From positions 124,001 to 188,000 of the forward strand of contig CAYQQU010000001.1 of assembly GCA_964419545.1 (NCBI GenBank): a DNA stretch of 64,000 nt. Direction: 5' to 3'. Numbering within the stretch: position 1 is the stretch's first letter; each line of letters begins with the position of its first letter. The notes below the pieces were generated by a model. The model was not told the DNA's origin. It ran no database searches and saw only the letters and a list, made by a program, of their open reading frames with translations. Made by a program: the position numbers and the translations under genes. Origin of the DNA: CAYQQU01 sp964419545 (GTDB taxonomy: Bacteria; Bacteroidota; Bacteroidia; Chitinophagales; Saprospiraceae). Shown piece after piece: positions 40,601 through 50,356 of this stretch.

Positions 40601-43600
40601 TTGAAGAGCAAAATCCTGTTGTTTATTCTGTTCTCGATCCTCGCCGCCGCGTCGCCGCTGCGCGCCACGCATATTGTGGGCGGCGAGATGAACTACACCT
40701 GCCTGGGCGACGACCAGTACGAGATCTCGCTGACTATCTTCCGCGATTGTTTTTACGGCAACCCGCAGGCGTGGTTCGACGATCCGGCTTCCATCGGGGT
40801 GTTTAACGCCGATAACGAGCTGCTCTTTCAGGTGCTCGTGCCGCTGATGGGTAACGATACGCTCGACCCGATATTGCAGAGCGAGTGTTTCGTTGTGCCG
40901 CCCGACGTGTGCGTGCATACGACCACCTACGAGACCGTCGTAGAGCTGCCGCCGATTCCCGGCGGATACCAACTGGCGTATCAGCGCTGCTGCCGCAACC
41001 AGACCATCCTGAATATCATCGATCCGCTGGCGTCGGGTGCGACCTACGGGGTGACCATCTCGGAGACGGCCCTGCTGGAATGCAATAGCAATCCGAAATT
41101 TCAGACCTGGCCCCCCATCTACATCTGCGTCAACGAGCCCATCTTTTTTGACCAGTCGGCCACCGATATCGACGGCGACTCCATCGTCTACCGCCTCTGC
41201 GACCCATTGCTCGGCGCCACGCCGGATATTCCCCGGCCGCAGCCGCCCAACAATCCGCCCTACGAAACGGTCAATTGGGCGGACCCGCCTTACAATACCG
41301 ACAATATGCTCAACGGTACGCCCGGCGATCCGCCGCTGGCGATCGATCCGCAAACCGGACTGCTGACGGGAACGCCGAATACCATCGGGCAATTCGTGGT
41401 GGGGATCTGTGTGGAAGAATACCGCAACGGGGAGCTCATCTCCACTACGCGGCGCGACTTCCAGTATAATGTCGGGTTGTGCGGGCAGGCAAACTCCGCT
41501 TTTTTTGCGCCTGACATCCAGTGTGAAAGCCTCGCGGTAGCCTTTGATAATGAGAGCGACGGCGCTCAGAACTTCCAGTGGCGATTTAATGACCCCGGCA
41601 ATCCCGGAGCGAGCTCGACGGCTTTTGAGCCGGTCTACACTTTTTCGGATACCGGGCAGTACGAAGTGATGCTCATCGCCGAGCCGGGCACGCCCTGCGC
41701 CGATACTTTCACCCGGGAGATCATCCTGCAGCCCAATTCCCTGTTCCCGGATTTCCAATACACCTTCGTCGATTGCTCCGATTCGCTGACGATCGAGCTG
41801 GCCGATCTGACCGTCGATACGCTTTTCGAACCCGCGGAGTGGACCTGGGAGCTACAGCCGGCGGGGTTGACCTCCAACGAACAAAATCCGGTATTTACGG
41901 TGGGCAGCAGCGCGGTATACACCTTATCGCTCACCGTGCGGGCGAGCAACGGCTGCGTCAAGGAATTGGAACAAAGTTTTCCGGTCAGCCTGATCGAAGA
42001 AGATTTTCCGGAAGAAGCGCTGGTCAACTGCATCGGCAACGCCACGCCGCTGAACCCGGTGTTCGATCCCGGCTACAGCTACAACTGGTCGCCTGCGGCC
42101 ACCCTCGACGATCCCCTGGCGGGCAACCCGCTGGCCAGTCCGCTGGAAACGACCGTCTACACCGTTACGATCACCGATGCGGCGGGGCTCTGCCAATTGG
42201 AGGAGGCCGTCACCGTCTTCGTGCCGGAGCCGCTCGACGTCACCCTGCCGCCGGATACCACTACCTGCGAGCCCGCAGTGTGGCTGACGGCGGAATCCAA
42301 TACCGGCGAGACGTTCGACTGGTACACCGAAGACAACCAGGCGACGCCTTTCGCTACCGGTGATTCGGTATTGGTGGAGCCGTACGGGGAGACCACCTAT
42401 TTCGTGCTGGCGCGCGACAGCTTCGGCTGCCTGGTCTACGACAGCCTCACCATCACCGGCAACGGGGTGAATATCGACTTGCTGCCGGCCGGGCCCATCT
42501 GCGATGGAGATACGGTAAACCTGATCGCCGTGCGCGAAGACTTTACCGATACCGTCAGCTTCCAGTGGTCGCCCGAGGATTTTATTTTAGTCGGCGCCGC
42601 CAGCCAGTTGGCGGTGGTCAGCATTCCCGAGCCGGGCGTATACACCTATGTGCTGGCGTCCGTCAACCAATTCGGCTGCGAACGCACCGACTCGCTCAGC
42701 CTCACCGTGGTGGACAGCGATTTCGGGCCCGAACTTTTCAGCGAAGTGCAATGCGGCGGTTACCAGGTCAATTTCACCGGCGCGGGCGTCAACGCGCCTT
42801 TTTTCGTCTGGCATTTCGGAGATCCGGAAAACCCGGACGCGCGCGGGCAGGGCGGGGCGGTCAGCTATGAATATCCCGGACCGGGCGCGTACGAGGTAAT
42901 GATCACCCTCGACGCAAGCATTCCCTGCCCGGACACCCTATTCCGAACCGTGGTGGTCAGCGAACCGGCCATCCAGCCTGCTTTCGACTGGGCTTACCAG
43001 ACCTGCACAGATACGGCGGTCATCCAGTTTACCGACCTTTCGCAGAACAACCAAAGCAGCATCACCGGCTGGGAATGGCAATTCGGGGCGCTGGGCGCTG
43101 CCGATGAGCCCAATCCGACCCTGACGCTCTTCGAGAGTCAAGCTATTCCCGTGACCCTGGTCATCAGCTCGGCGGACGGCTGCCGGGATACGCTGAACCG
43201 GCTGGTGGAGATCCCCCTCATCGAAACGACCCTGCCCGATACGGTGGGCGCCTGCCCCGGCGAGCCGGTGGCGCTCAATCCCGATTTCAATCCCGAATAT
43301 ACTTACAGCTGGACGCCCGTCGAGGCGCTGGATGACCCGACGGCGCCGAATCCGCTGGCCGGCCCCTTCGCGCCCACCATTTACACTGCCCTGATCACCG
43401 ACGCCGCCGGCGATTGCCAGGTGACGCGGCAGGTGACGGCTATTCCCGCTCCTGCCTTTGAATTGGCATTGCCGGAAGATACCACGATTTGCACAGAAAG
43501 TATTGAGATAGCGGCCTCGTTCAGCCCGGGTATCGACCTGGTATGGGCGGAAGATCCGGATTTCAGCGATCCCTTCAGCAGTGAATCCCAAGTGAGGGTG

Positions 43601-44458
43601 ACGCCCGGCCGGCCCAGCGTTTATTATTTGAGAGGAACCGATGTTTTTGGTTGTGAACAGGTGGATAGCGTTGAGATCAGCAGCTACGAGATCCGGGTGG
43701 CGGTGGACGGTTCGGAAAGTATTTGCATTGACGATACGGTGCGATTGAGCGTGGAAAACCTGGGAACGGATATTTTGAGTTACGATTGGGCGCCACAAAC
43801 TGGCATTTTGGCCGGCGGTACAACCGGTCAGCCACTGGTGCAGCCAATCGGAGATCAGACTTTTAGCGTCAATATTCAAAATATGTTTGGTTGTTCCCTG
43901 GATACCAGCATTGCGGTTAGTGTTTTAGATTTCCGCCCCCCGGTCGAAGCCTTTGCCGATCCGGATACTTTATTTGAAACGGGCAATGTGCAGCTTACCG
44001 CTACTTTCGATGAGGCGTATCAGTATAGCTGGCGTCCCGCCGCCAGTCTTACCCAGACCGATATTTTCGATCCCGTTGCCACGCCCGCGGAAACGACGAC
44101 TTATACCGTGGTGGTGCGGGACGAAAACGGCTGCACCAATGAAACGGAAGTAACGGTGGTGGTGCTGAGTCTGGAGTGCCGCGAGCCTTTCATTTACGTG
44201 CCCAATGCATTTACGCCGAACGGCGACGGCCGCAACGATCGCCTGTTCGTGCGCGGCAACAGTATTGATGAGCTGTATTGGATTATTTACGATCGCTGGG
44301 GCGAGAAGGTATTCGAAACGCGTTCGCCGGACGAAGGCTGGGACGGAACTTTTCGGGGCAAAAAGCTGACGCCCGACGCTTTTGGCTACTATCTGGAAGT
44401 GCGTTGTCTGAACGGCGAGCTATTCACGAAAAAAGGGAACGTATCTATATTGAGGTGA
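40601..44458 (+). CDS. Large secreted CHU_C protein with PKD modules (T9SS type B cargo)
   Basis: 1285 residues from TTG 40601, which opens a signal peptide (KSKILLFILFSILAAASPLRA). Residues ~20-290 form a Cys-rich N-terminal unit (HIVGGEMNYTCLGDDQYEISL) common at the start of such proteins in this group. PKD-like modules follow (FDNESDGAQNFQWRFNDPG, FVWHFGDPENPDARG). Two internal duplications are clear: NPVFDPGYSYNWSPAATLDD / NPDFNPEYTYSWTPVEALDD and LPPDTTTCE / LPEDTTICT. The C-terminal CHU_C domain begins FIYVPNAFTPNGDGRNDRLF. Likely a surface adhesin or matrix protein. It lies directly after the DGR but carries no VR. Its late part (43450-44060) is visibly less GC-rich than the rest. Confidence 0.88.
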   Translation: MKSKILLFILFSILAAASPLRATHIVGGEMNYTCLGDDQYEISLTIFRDCFYGNPQAWFDDPASIGVFNADNELLFQVLVPLMGNDTLDPILQSECFVVPPDVCVHTTTYETVVELPPIPGGYQLAYQRCCRNQTILNIIDPLASGATYGVTISETALLECNSNPKFQTWPPIYICVNEPIFFDQSATDIDGDSIVYRLCDPLLGATPDIPRPQPPNNPPYETVNWADPPYNTDNMLNGTPGDPPLAIDPQTGLLTGTPNTIGQFVVGICVEEYRNGELISTTRRDFQYNVGLCGQANSAFFAPDIQCESLAVAFDNESDGAQNFQWRFNDPGNPGASSTAFEPVYTFSDTGQYEVMLIAEPGTPCADTFTREIILQPNSLFPDFQYTFVDCSDSLTIELADLTVDTLFEPAEWTWELQPAGLTSNEQNPVFTVGSSAVYTLSLTVRASNGCVKELEQSFPVSLIEEDFPEEALVNCIGNATPLNPVFDPGYSYNWSPAATLDDPLAGNPLASPLETTVYTVTITDAAGLCQLEEAVTVFVPEPLDVTLPPDTTTCEPAVWLTAESNTGETFDWYTEDNQATPFATGDSVLVEPYGETTYFVLARDSFGCLVYDSLTITGNGVNIDLLPAGPICDGDTVNLIAVREDFTDTVSFQWSPEDFILVGAASQLAVVSIPEPGVYTYVLASVNQFGCERTDSLSLTVVDSDFGPELFSEVQCGGYQVNFTGAGVNAPFFVWHFGDPENPDARGQGGAVSYEYPGPGAYEVMITLDASIPCPDTLFRTVVVSEPAIQPAFDWAYQTCTDTAVIQFTDLSQNNQSSITGWEWQFGALGAADEPNPTLTLFESQAIPVTLVISSADGCRDTLNRLVEIPLIETTLPDTVGACPGEPVALNPDFNPEYTYSWTPVEALDDPTAPNPLAGPFAPTIYTALITDAAGDCQVTRQVTAIPAPAFELALPEDTTICTESIEIAASFSPGIDLVWAEDPDFSDPFSSESQVRVTPGRPSVYYLRGTDVFGCEQVDSVEISSYEIRVAVDGSESICIDDTVRLSVENLGTDILSYDWAPQTGILAGGTTGQPLVQPIGDQTFSVNIQNMFGCSLDTSIAVSVLDFRPPVEAFADPDTLFETGNVQLTATFDEAYQYSWRPAASLTQTDIFDPVATPAETTTYTVVVRDENGCTNETEVTVVVLSLECREPFIYVPNAFTPNGDGRNDRLFVRGNSIDELYWIIYDRWGEKVFETRSPDEGWDGTFRGKKLTPDAFGYYLEVRCLNGELFTKKGNVSILR

Positions 44459-44477
44459 GTTAGTCTTTGGTGTTTAG

Positions 44478-44514
44478 TCTTTGGTCTTTAGTCTTTGGTG
44501 CTAAAGACCAAAGA
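44478..44514. terminator. Bidirectional hairpin between convergent genes
   Basis: TCTTTGGTCTTTAG (44478-44491) is perfectly inverted at 44501-44514. Upstream, TTTAGTCTTTGG-type units repeat in tandem (44461-44500), so slippage may have built it. Confidence 0.75.
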
Positions 44515-44534
44515 CCAACCTCCAACCCCAACCC

Positions 44535-45521
44535 CTACTCATCGTAGCGGTCGTAATCCCGTTCTCTGGGGATTCTGACTTTTTCCTTTTGCTTGCCGAT
44601 ATCCAGGGCGCCTTCGTTTTTCTTTTTCATTTCTTCGCCGAGTTGTTGAGAAGCGACGAAAGAGGCGGTCATTTGCGACAGCATATCGGCGCCGGCGTTG
44701 GGTGCGTTGGGCAGCATGATGAGGTTGCTGTTGCTGTTTTCGCCCATAGATTGCAGGGTATCGTAGTGCTGCGTCACGACGATGAGGGCGGAAGCCTCCT
44801 GGGAATTGATGCCCACGCTATTGAGGATGTCGACTGATTCCTCCAGGCCTTTGGCGATCTCGCGGCGTTGGTCGGCGATACCCTGGCCCTGGAGGCGTTT
44901 GCTTTCCGCTTCCGCTTTGGCTTTCGCCACGATCCGGATGCGGTCGGCGTCGGCTTCGTATTCGGCGGCTTTCTTTTCGCGTTCGGCGGCGTTGATGCGG
45001 TTCATGGCGCTTTTGACGGCCAGGTCGGGATCGATATCGGTAACCAGGGCTTTGACGATGCCGTAGCCGTATTCGTTCATGGCTTCTTCCAGTTCGCGGC
45101 GGATGGCGTTGGCGATGTCGTCCTTGCGTTCAAAGACGTCGTCGAGGATCATCTTGGGTACTTCGGCGCGGACCGTGTCGAAGACGTAAGAAGTGATCTG
45201 TTCGGTAGAGCTTTGCAGCTTGTAGAAGGCCTCGTACATTTTATTTTCGAGGACGTGGAACTGCACCGATACTTTCAGTTTGACGAAAACGTTGTCTTTG
45301 GTTTTGGTTTCCACCAGAACGTCCAGTTGCTGGATTTTAAGGTTCAGGCGGCCGGCGATGCGGTCCAGGAAAGGGATTTTAAACTGCAGCCCCGGCGATT
45401 TGATGCTGTGGAAGCGGCCGAATCGCTCGACGATGGCCGTCGTTTGTTGTCTCACCGTAAAGATGCCCGAAAAGACGATGAGCAGTCCGAGCACAATGGG
45501 GATAATTATAAAATTGAACAT
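44535..45521 (-). CDS. SPFH/Band 7 stomatin-like membrane protein
   Basis: 328 residues. N-terminal membrane anchor (FNFIIIPIVLGLLIVFSGIF) followed by a Band 7 domain (VRQQTTAIVERFGRFHSIKSPGLQFKIPFLDRIAGRLNLKIQQLDV) and a charged coiled coil at ~175-230 (AAEREKKAAEYEADADRIRIVAKAKAEAESKRLQGQG), then a Met/Gln-rich tail. It belongs to the stomatin/QmcA branch, which forms oligomers at membranes; specific role unknown. No NfeD partner is adjacent. It lies downstream of the transhydrogenase operon, separated by a strong terminator. Confidence 0.9.
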   Translation of the reverse strand: MFNFIIIPIVLGLLIVFSGIFTVRQQTTAIVERFGRFHSIKSPGLQFKIPFLDRIAGRLNLKIQQLDVLVETKTKDNVFVKLKVSVQFHVLENKMYEAFYKLQSSTEQITSYVFDTVRAEVPKMILDDVFERKDDIANAIRRELEEAMNEYGYGIVKALVTDIDPDLAVKSAMNRINAAEREKKAAEYEADADRIRIVAKAKAEAESKRLQGQGIADQRREIAKGLEESVDILNSVGINSQEASALIVVTQHYDTLQSMGENSNSNLIMLPNAPNAGADMLSQMTASFVASQQLGEEMKKKNEGALDIGKQKEKVRIPRERDYDRYDE

Positions 45522-45607
45522 GATGCGTTATTTTTTTCTAACAAGTTAACAACAAATTGAGTAAGAGTTCAATTTTTTGCGATCAAGGAATGTAAAAAAT
45601 CGATAAT

Positions 45608-45647
45608 AAAAAAAACGGTTGGTCATCTTACGGCCAACCGGTTTTTT
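45608..45647 (-). terminator. Terminator of the transhydrogenase operon
   Basis: AAAAAACGGTTGG (45610-45622) pairs with CCAACCGGTTTTTT (45634-45647), with A and T runs on both sides, so it can work in either direction. It lies 15 bp after the pntB stop. Confidence 0.88.
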
Positions 45648-45661
45648 CCGAGGCATTGGAA

Positions 45662-47086
45662 TCAAAGGCTTTTGACCTCCGTAACCAGTTTGCTCAGCGA
45701 ATCTTTAGCGTCGCCGAAGAGCATTTTATTATTGTCGTGGAAGAACAATTGGTTTTGGATGCCGGCGTAGCCCACGCTCATGCTTCGCTTGAGGACGATC
45801 GTGTGTTTAGCTTTCCACACCTGGAGGATCGGCATGCCGTAGATGGGGCTGCCGGGGTCGTCTTCGGCGGCCGGGTTGACGACGTCGTTGGCGCCGACGA
45901 TGATCACCACGTCGGTATTGGGCAGGGCGTCGTTGGCGTCGTCGAGGTCGAGCAGTTTGGGGTAGGGCACATCCGCTTCGGCCAGCAGCACGTTCATGTG
46001 CCCGGGCATGCGGCCGGCCACCGGGTGGATGGCGTAGGTGACGTCGACGCCGTTCTTGGCCAGCAGGTCGTCGAGTTCTTTAACCACCTTTTGCGCCTGG
46101 GCGACGGCGAGCCCGTAACCGGGTACGAACATCACCGAACCGGAGTAGTAGAGTTGGATCGCCGTATCGTTGATGCCTGCTTCTTTGACCACCTGGTCGC
46201 CGGTAGCTCCTTTGGAGGCGCCGCCGCCGCCGAAGCCGCCGATCAAGACGTTGAGCAGCGAGCGGTTCATGGCGTCGCACATCAGCACGGTGAGGATGGT
46301 GCCGGCCGCGCCGACGAGGATACCGCCCACCAGCATGAAGTTGGAGTCGTACACCAGGCCGGTAACTGCTGCGGAGAGCCCGGTAAAGGAGTTGAGCAGC
46401 GAGATGACCACCGGCATGTCGGCCCCGCCGATGGGGATGACGAAGGAAAAACCGTAGATCAGGGTAAGGACCAAAAAGGCGATCATCGCGATAAATCCGG
46501 TGGAGCCGGGCCCGAGGACCATCAGGGAAACGCCTGCGCCCAGGGTGACGACCAGCAATACGATGTTGATGATCTGATGTCCGGGCAGGGTCAGCGTATT
46601 GTCCCAGATGAGGCCTTCGAGTTTGGCGAAAGCCAGCATACTACCTGTAAAGGAGATGCCGCCGATCAGCAGGGCGAGCAGGACGATGCCGAGTTCACTG
46701 GCGGCCAGCGGCGCTGCCTGGTAGTGCTTGAGGAGTTCGGCGAAAGCCAGCACCACGGCGCAGGCGCCGCCCAGCCCGTTGAAGATGGAGACCATCTGGG
46801 GCATGGCGGTCATCTTGACGCGGCGGGCGGAGGTGAAACCGGCGATGCCGCCGATGGCCATGCCGCCGAGGATCCAGCCGTAGTTATTGGACACTTTTTC
46901 ATCGGCTGCGACGCCGATGAGGTCGCCCGGAGCGACCAGTACGGAGATGATGGCCACCACCATGCCGATGCCGGCGAGGATATTGCCCCGGCGCGCGGTA
47001 TCCGGCGAACTCAATAAGCGCAATCCCCAAACGAAGGCGACCGCACCGATCAAAAATCCGAGATTGATAAAAAATGCTAATGCCAT
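45662..47086 (-). CDS. pntB: NAD(P) transhydrogenase subunit beta
   Basis: 474 residues. Nine or so membrane segments in the first 280 residues, then the NADP-binding dIII domain: VMFVPGYGLAVAQAQKVVKELDDLL (GYGxAVAQAQ motif), IHPVAGRMPGHMNVLLAEADVPY and NTDVVIIVGANDVVNPAAEDDPGSPIYGMPIL. Subunit of the proton-translocating transhydrogenase that drives NADPH formation from NADH at the inner membrane. Last gene of a three-gene operon (alpha-1, alpha-2, beta) with spacings of 15 and 6 bp. Confidence 0.96.
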   Translation of the reverse strand: MALAFFINLGFLIGAVAFVWGLRLLSSPDTARRGNILAGIGMVVAIISVLVAPGDLIGVAADEKVSNNYGWILGGMAIGGIAGFTSARRVKMTAMPQMVSIFNGLGGACAVVLAFAELLKHYQAAPLAASELGIVLLALLIGGISFTGSMLAFAKLEGLIWDNTLTLPGHQIINIVLLVVTLGAGVSLMVLGPGSTGFIAMIAFLVLTLIYGFSFVIPIGGADMPVVISLLNSFTGLSAAVTGLVYDSNFMLVGGILVGAAGTILTVLMCDAMNRSLLNVLIGGFGGGGASKGATGDQVVKEAGINDTAIQLYYSGSVMFVPGYGLAVAQAQKVVKELDDLLAKNGVDVTYAIHPVAGRMPGHMNVLLAEADVPYPKLLDLDDANDALPNTDVVIIVGANDVVNPAAEDDPGSPIYGMPILQVWKAKHTIVLKRSMSVGYAGIQNQLFFHDNNKMLFGDAKDSLSKLVTEVKSL

Positions 47087-47092
47087 GTTGGG

Positions 47093-47404
47093 TTACTTTT
47101 TCTTCTTTTTAAACATTTCGAGCATGCGGTCGGTCACGGCGAAGCCGCCCACCACGTTCGTCATCCCGAGCGCTACGCCCAGCAGGCCGAGGCTGAGCGA
47201 CAGGTAATCGTCGGGTTCGGAAAGGCGAATGAGGATGATGGCTCCGATGATGACCACGCCGCTGATGGCGTTGGCCCCCGACATGAGTGGCGTGTGGAGC
47301 ACCGTCGGCACTTTGGAGATCACCTCGAAGCCCAGAATGATCGTGAAGATCAGCAGGTAGATGAGCAAAAGGTACTCGTTGAAAAACTGATATACGGTTT
47401 CCAT
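47093..47404 (-). CDS. pntA2: NAD(P) transhydrogenase subunit alpha, part 2
   Basis: 103 residues. Three hydrophobic segments: YLLLIYLLIFTIILGFEVISKVPTVLHTPLMSGANAISGVVIIGAII is the conserved dII region of the alpha chain. In the split form found in many bacteria it is a separate small subunit that builds the proton channel with PntB. It ends with a polylysine tail (KKKKK). Confidence 0.93.
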   Translation of the reverse strand: METVYQFFNEYLLLIYLLIFTIILGFEVISKVPTVLHTPLMSGANAISGVVIIGAIILIRLSEPDDYLSLSLGLLGVALGMTNVVGGFAVTDRMLEMFKKKKK

Positions 47405-47419
47405 GGTGACGTTAACTTT

Positions 47420-48517
47420 TTATGAACTCGGTTCGGTTTGCGGCGTGGTAATAAGCGCCCCGGCGATAATTTCGTTGTCGAGATCGATGTTCAGCTGCCC
47501 TTCCTTGACAAAGGTTTTGAGGAAATTCAACACGTTGTTCCCGTAGAGCGTGCTGGCGTCCTGCGGCATGAGAGCGGCCAGGTTGGAGTCGCCGACGATG
47601 GTGACGCCCTGGTGGACGATCACCTTTTTATCCTGCGTCATTTCGCAGTTGCCGCCCGTGGAGGCAGCGAGGTCGATCACGACAGAGCCGCGCTTCATTT
47701 TCTCTACCGTCTCTTTCGGGACGAGCAGGGGGGCTTTGCGGCCGCGCACCTGGGCGGTGGTGATGATGACGTCGGCTTTCATGGCCCGCGATTGCACTTC
47801 CGCCCGCTGGCGCTGCAGGAATTCTTCGGACTGTTCCACGGCGTAGCCGCCGGCGGCGGTATCGTCTTTGGCGCCTTCCACTTCGACGAATTTAGCGCCC
47901 AGCGATTCCACCTCTTCTTTTGCGGCCTGCCGGGTGTCGAAAGCTTCGACGGCAGCGCCGAGGCGACGCGCCGTAGCGATAGCCTGCAGCCCGGCCACGC
48001 CGGCGCCGAGGATGAGCAGCTTGGCGGGGCGGATGCTGCCGGCCGCGGTGATCATCATAGGAAAGTAGCGCGGCAGGTGGCGCGCCGCTTCGATGACCGC
48101 CCGGTAGCCGGCGATGGAGGCCATGGAAGACAGCACGTCCATGGATTGCGCCAGCGTGGTGCGGGGGATCATATCCAGGCTGAAAGCCCGCAATTTCATC
48201 TTTTGCAACTTGCCGGTGACTTCCGCGTCGGCGAATGGAGCAAACTGAGAAATGACAACCGTGTCTTCTTTCAGTTTTTCCAGCTCCGCGTCGTCGGGCG
48301 GCAGGATGCTGAGCACCATATCGGCCTGGCTCAGCAGGTCGGCCCGGCTCACGACCCGGGCTTCCTGTTCGACGTATTCCGCGTCGCTGAACTGGGCGGT
48401 ATCGCCGGCCCCTTGTTCTACCAGGAGCTCCAGGCCCAGGTCCCGAAGCTTGGGAACCGTCGCCGGCGTAATGGCCACGCGCTGATCGTTTTGCTCTTTT
48501 AAGATTCCTAATTTCAT
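47420..48517 (-). CDS. pntA1: Re/Si-specific NAD(P) transhydrogenase subunit alpha, part 1
   Basis: 365 residues, soluble NAD-binding dI domain, related to alanine dehydrogenase. MKLGILKEQNDQRVAITPATVPKL, the Rossmann motif LLILGAGVAGLQAIATARRLGAAVEAFDTR, the mobile-loop region and VIDLAASTGGNCEMTQ are diagnostic. First gene of the operon. The stretch upstream (48518-48781) carries no gene and must hold the operon promoter; beyond it lies the repeat array. Confidence 0.95.
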   Translation of the reverse strand: MKLGILKEQNDQRVAITPATVPKLRDLGLELLVEQGAGDTAQFSDAEYVEQEARVVSRADLLSQADMVLSILPPDDAELEKLKEDTVVISQFAPFADAEVTGKLQKMKLRAFSLDMIPRTTLAQSMDVLSSMASIAGYRAVIEAARHLPRYFPMMITAAGSIRPAKLLILGAGVAGLQAIATARRLGAAVEAFDTRQAAKEEVESLGAKFVEVEGAKDDTAAGGYAVEQSEEFLQRQRAEVQSRAMKADVIITTAQVRGRKAPLLVPKETVEKMKRGSVVIDLAASTGGNCEMTQDKKVIVHQGVTIVGDSNLAALMPQDASTLYGNNVLNFLKTFVKEGQLNIDLDNEIIAGALITTPQTEPSS

Positions 48518-48781
48518 ATCGTGGGAAGGATTTGTAAGAAGCCGGAAGCGGGAGGTCGCAGGTCGGAACCCCGACAGGACCCATCACTGACTTCCGTTCC
48601 TCAGATATTGAACCACCGGTTTGGGTGGCTGGAAATCACTTCTGTTCCATCCATGAAGATATGTAAATTGGTATATACCGCCCAAAAGCAGCTCGAAAAT
48701 CGCAAAATGATTTTTATCAATGGGGAAAGATGATGAATGGCATTGGAAAGTGGGAAAGGAATGAAAGACGGGTGGACTTAC

Positions 48782-49586
48782 AAAATGAGGCTGATCCTGC
48801 TCCTGAGCAAAGATTTCCCTTTGAGGCCGGCGCCCGTAACCCCGCTTTTAAGCGGGACCGGACCCGCCGCTTTAGCGGCGACAGTAGCCCTGCTTTCAAG
48901 CGGGACCGGACCCGCCGCTTTAGCGGCGACAGTAGCCCCGCTTTCAAGCGGGACCGGACCCGCCGCTTTAGCGGCGACAGTAGCCCCGCTTTCAAGCGGG
49001 ACCGGACCCGCCGCTTTAGCGGCGACGGCGGCACGGAAGAACAGTAGAACGGAAGAACAGCAGAACGGAAGAAGTGGACTGTGTACTTGCAAAATGAGGC
49101 TGCTCCTGCTCCTGAGCAAAGATTTCCCTTTGAGGCCGGCGACGGTAGCCCCGCTTTTAAGCGGGACCGGACCCGCCGCTTTAGCGGCGACGGCGGCACG
49201 GAAGAACAGTAGAACGGAAGAACAGTAGAACGGAAGAAGTGGACTGTGTACTTGCAAAATGAGGCTGCTCCTGCTCCTCAGCAAAGGTTTCCCATTGAGG
49301 CCGGCGCCCGTAGCCCCGCTTTTAAGCGGGACCGGACCTGCCGCTTTAGCGGCGACGGCGGCACGGAAGAACAGTAGAATGGAAGAACAGTAGAACGGAA
49401 GAACAGTAGAACGGAAGAAGTGGACTGTGTACTTGCAAAATGAGGCTGCTCCTGCTCCTCAGCAAAGGTTTCCCATTGAGGCCGGCGACAGTAACCCCGC
49501 TTTCAAGCGGGACCGGACCCGCCGCTTTAGCGGTGACAGTAACCCCGCTTTCAAGCGGGACCGGACCCGCCGCTTTAGCAGCCATA
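48782..49586. repeat. Three-level nested tandem repeat array
   Basis: Four super-units start at 48782, 49091, 49256 and 49437. Each holds a 48-bp unit present 4, 1, 1 and 2 times (starts 48836, 48884, 48932, 48980; 49145; 49310; 49491, 49539). Every 48-bp unit contains two short palindromes, CCCGCTT..AAGCGGG and CGCCGCT..AGCGGCG. Between them a 16-bp unit (CGGAAGAACAGTAGAA) is repeated two or three times. Super-unit length without the extra copies is 165 bp. Because 48 is divisible by three and no stops occur, several frames stay open; no frame looks like a real protein. It lies between the msrA stop and the pnt operon start. Confidence 0.9.
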
Positions 49587-49603
49587 GGCCAGAAGACCCA
49601 CTC

Positions 49604-50281
49604 TCACCTGTTCGTTTCTTCCTTTTTCAGCTTATCCGAAAACATCTTGCGGAACTTCTTCACTTTGGGGGTGATGACGAAAGTGCAGTAAGGATTGCGA
49701 TTGCCGACGTTGGAATAGTAGTTTTGGTGGTATTCTTCCGCCTGGTAGAAGCCTTTAAACGGGCTGATTTCCGTGACGATGGGATCGTCCCAGATTTTCG
49801 GTGCGATCTCGGCTTTGGATTGTTCGGCGATGGCTTTCTGCTCATCGCTATGGTAGAAGATCACCGAGCGGTACTGCGGGCCCACATCGTTGCCCTGCCG
49901 GTTGAGGGTGGTAGGGTCGTGGGTGCTCCAGAAGATCTCCAATACGTCGGAGTAGCTGATGATCTGCGGGTTGAATTTCACCTGTACGACCTCAGCGTGG
50001 TCGGTGGCGCCGGAGCAAACCGTTTTATAATCGGCGGTTTCGGCCGTGCCGCCGGAATAGCCGGAGACTACGGCATGCACGCCTTCCACTTCCTGAAAGA
50101 CGGCCTCCACGCACCAGAAGCAGCCGCCGCCGAGGGTGGCGATTTCGAGTTGATCCGGCGGTAAATTATCGATGCGCGCATCCAGATTTCGATCGGACAT
50201 ATTGTGCTGATTTTTTCCCAGGCAAGCGGGAAGTATGAATAAAGCAAACAGAAAAAAGACGCTGTGCGGTATTCTCTTCAT
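49604..50281 (-). CDS. msrA: Peptide-methionine (S)-S-oxide reductase, exported lipoprotein
   Basis: 225 residues. A signal peptide with lipobox LPAC (Cys20) precedes an MsrA domain: ATLGGGCFWCVEAVFQEVEGV with the catalytic Cys in GCFWC, GYSGGTAETADYKTVCSGATDHAEVVQV, NRQGNDVGPQYRSVIFYH and YHQNYYSNV. It reduces methionine S-sulfoxide in proteins; the lipoprotein signal places it in the periplasm, where it would repair exported proteins. No msrB domain is fused. The next features downstream are the tandem repeats. Confidence 0.94.
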   Translation of the reverse strand: MKRIPHSVFFLFALFILPACLGKNQHNMSDRNLDARIDNLPPDQLEIATLGGGCFWCVEAVFQEVEGVHAVVSGYSGGTAETADYKTVCSGATDHAEVVQVKFNPQIISYSDVLEIFWSTHDPTTLNRQGNDVGPQYRSVIFYHSDEQKAIAEQSKAEIAPKIWDDPIVTEISPFKGFYQAEEYHQNYYSNVGNRNPYCTFVITPKVKKFRKMFSDKLKKEETNR

Positions 50282-50356
50282 AAAAGACCAAAAATACTTA
50301 AAAAGGAAACAGCAACATAAAACTAAAGTTCAGCCGGCGCTTTTAATCCGGCCGGC

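Noticed and set aside
48836..49027. CRISPR-like array
   Set aside because: Four direct 48-bp units have no unique spacers between them and there are no cas genes in the window.
48730..49585. Several repetitive proteins (PAFKRDRTRRFSGD-type or GPVPLKSGATVAAKA-type repeats)
   Set aside because: They arise because a 48-bp repeat is divisible by three and stop-free in several frames on both strands; no frame has a start region, signal or domain better than the others.
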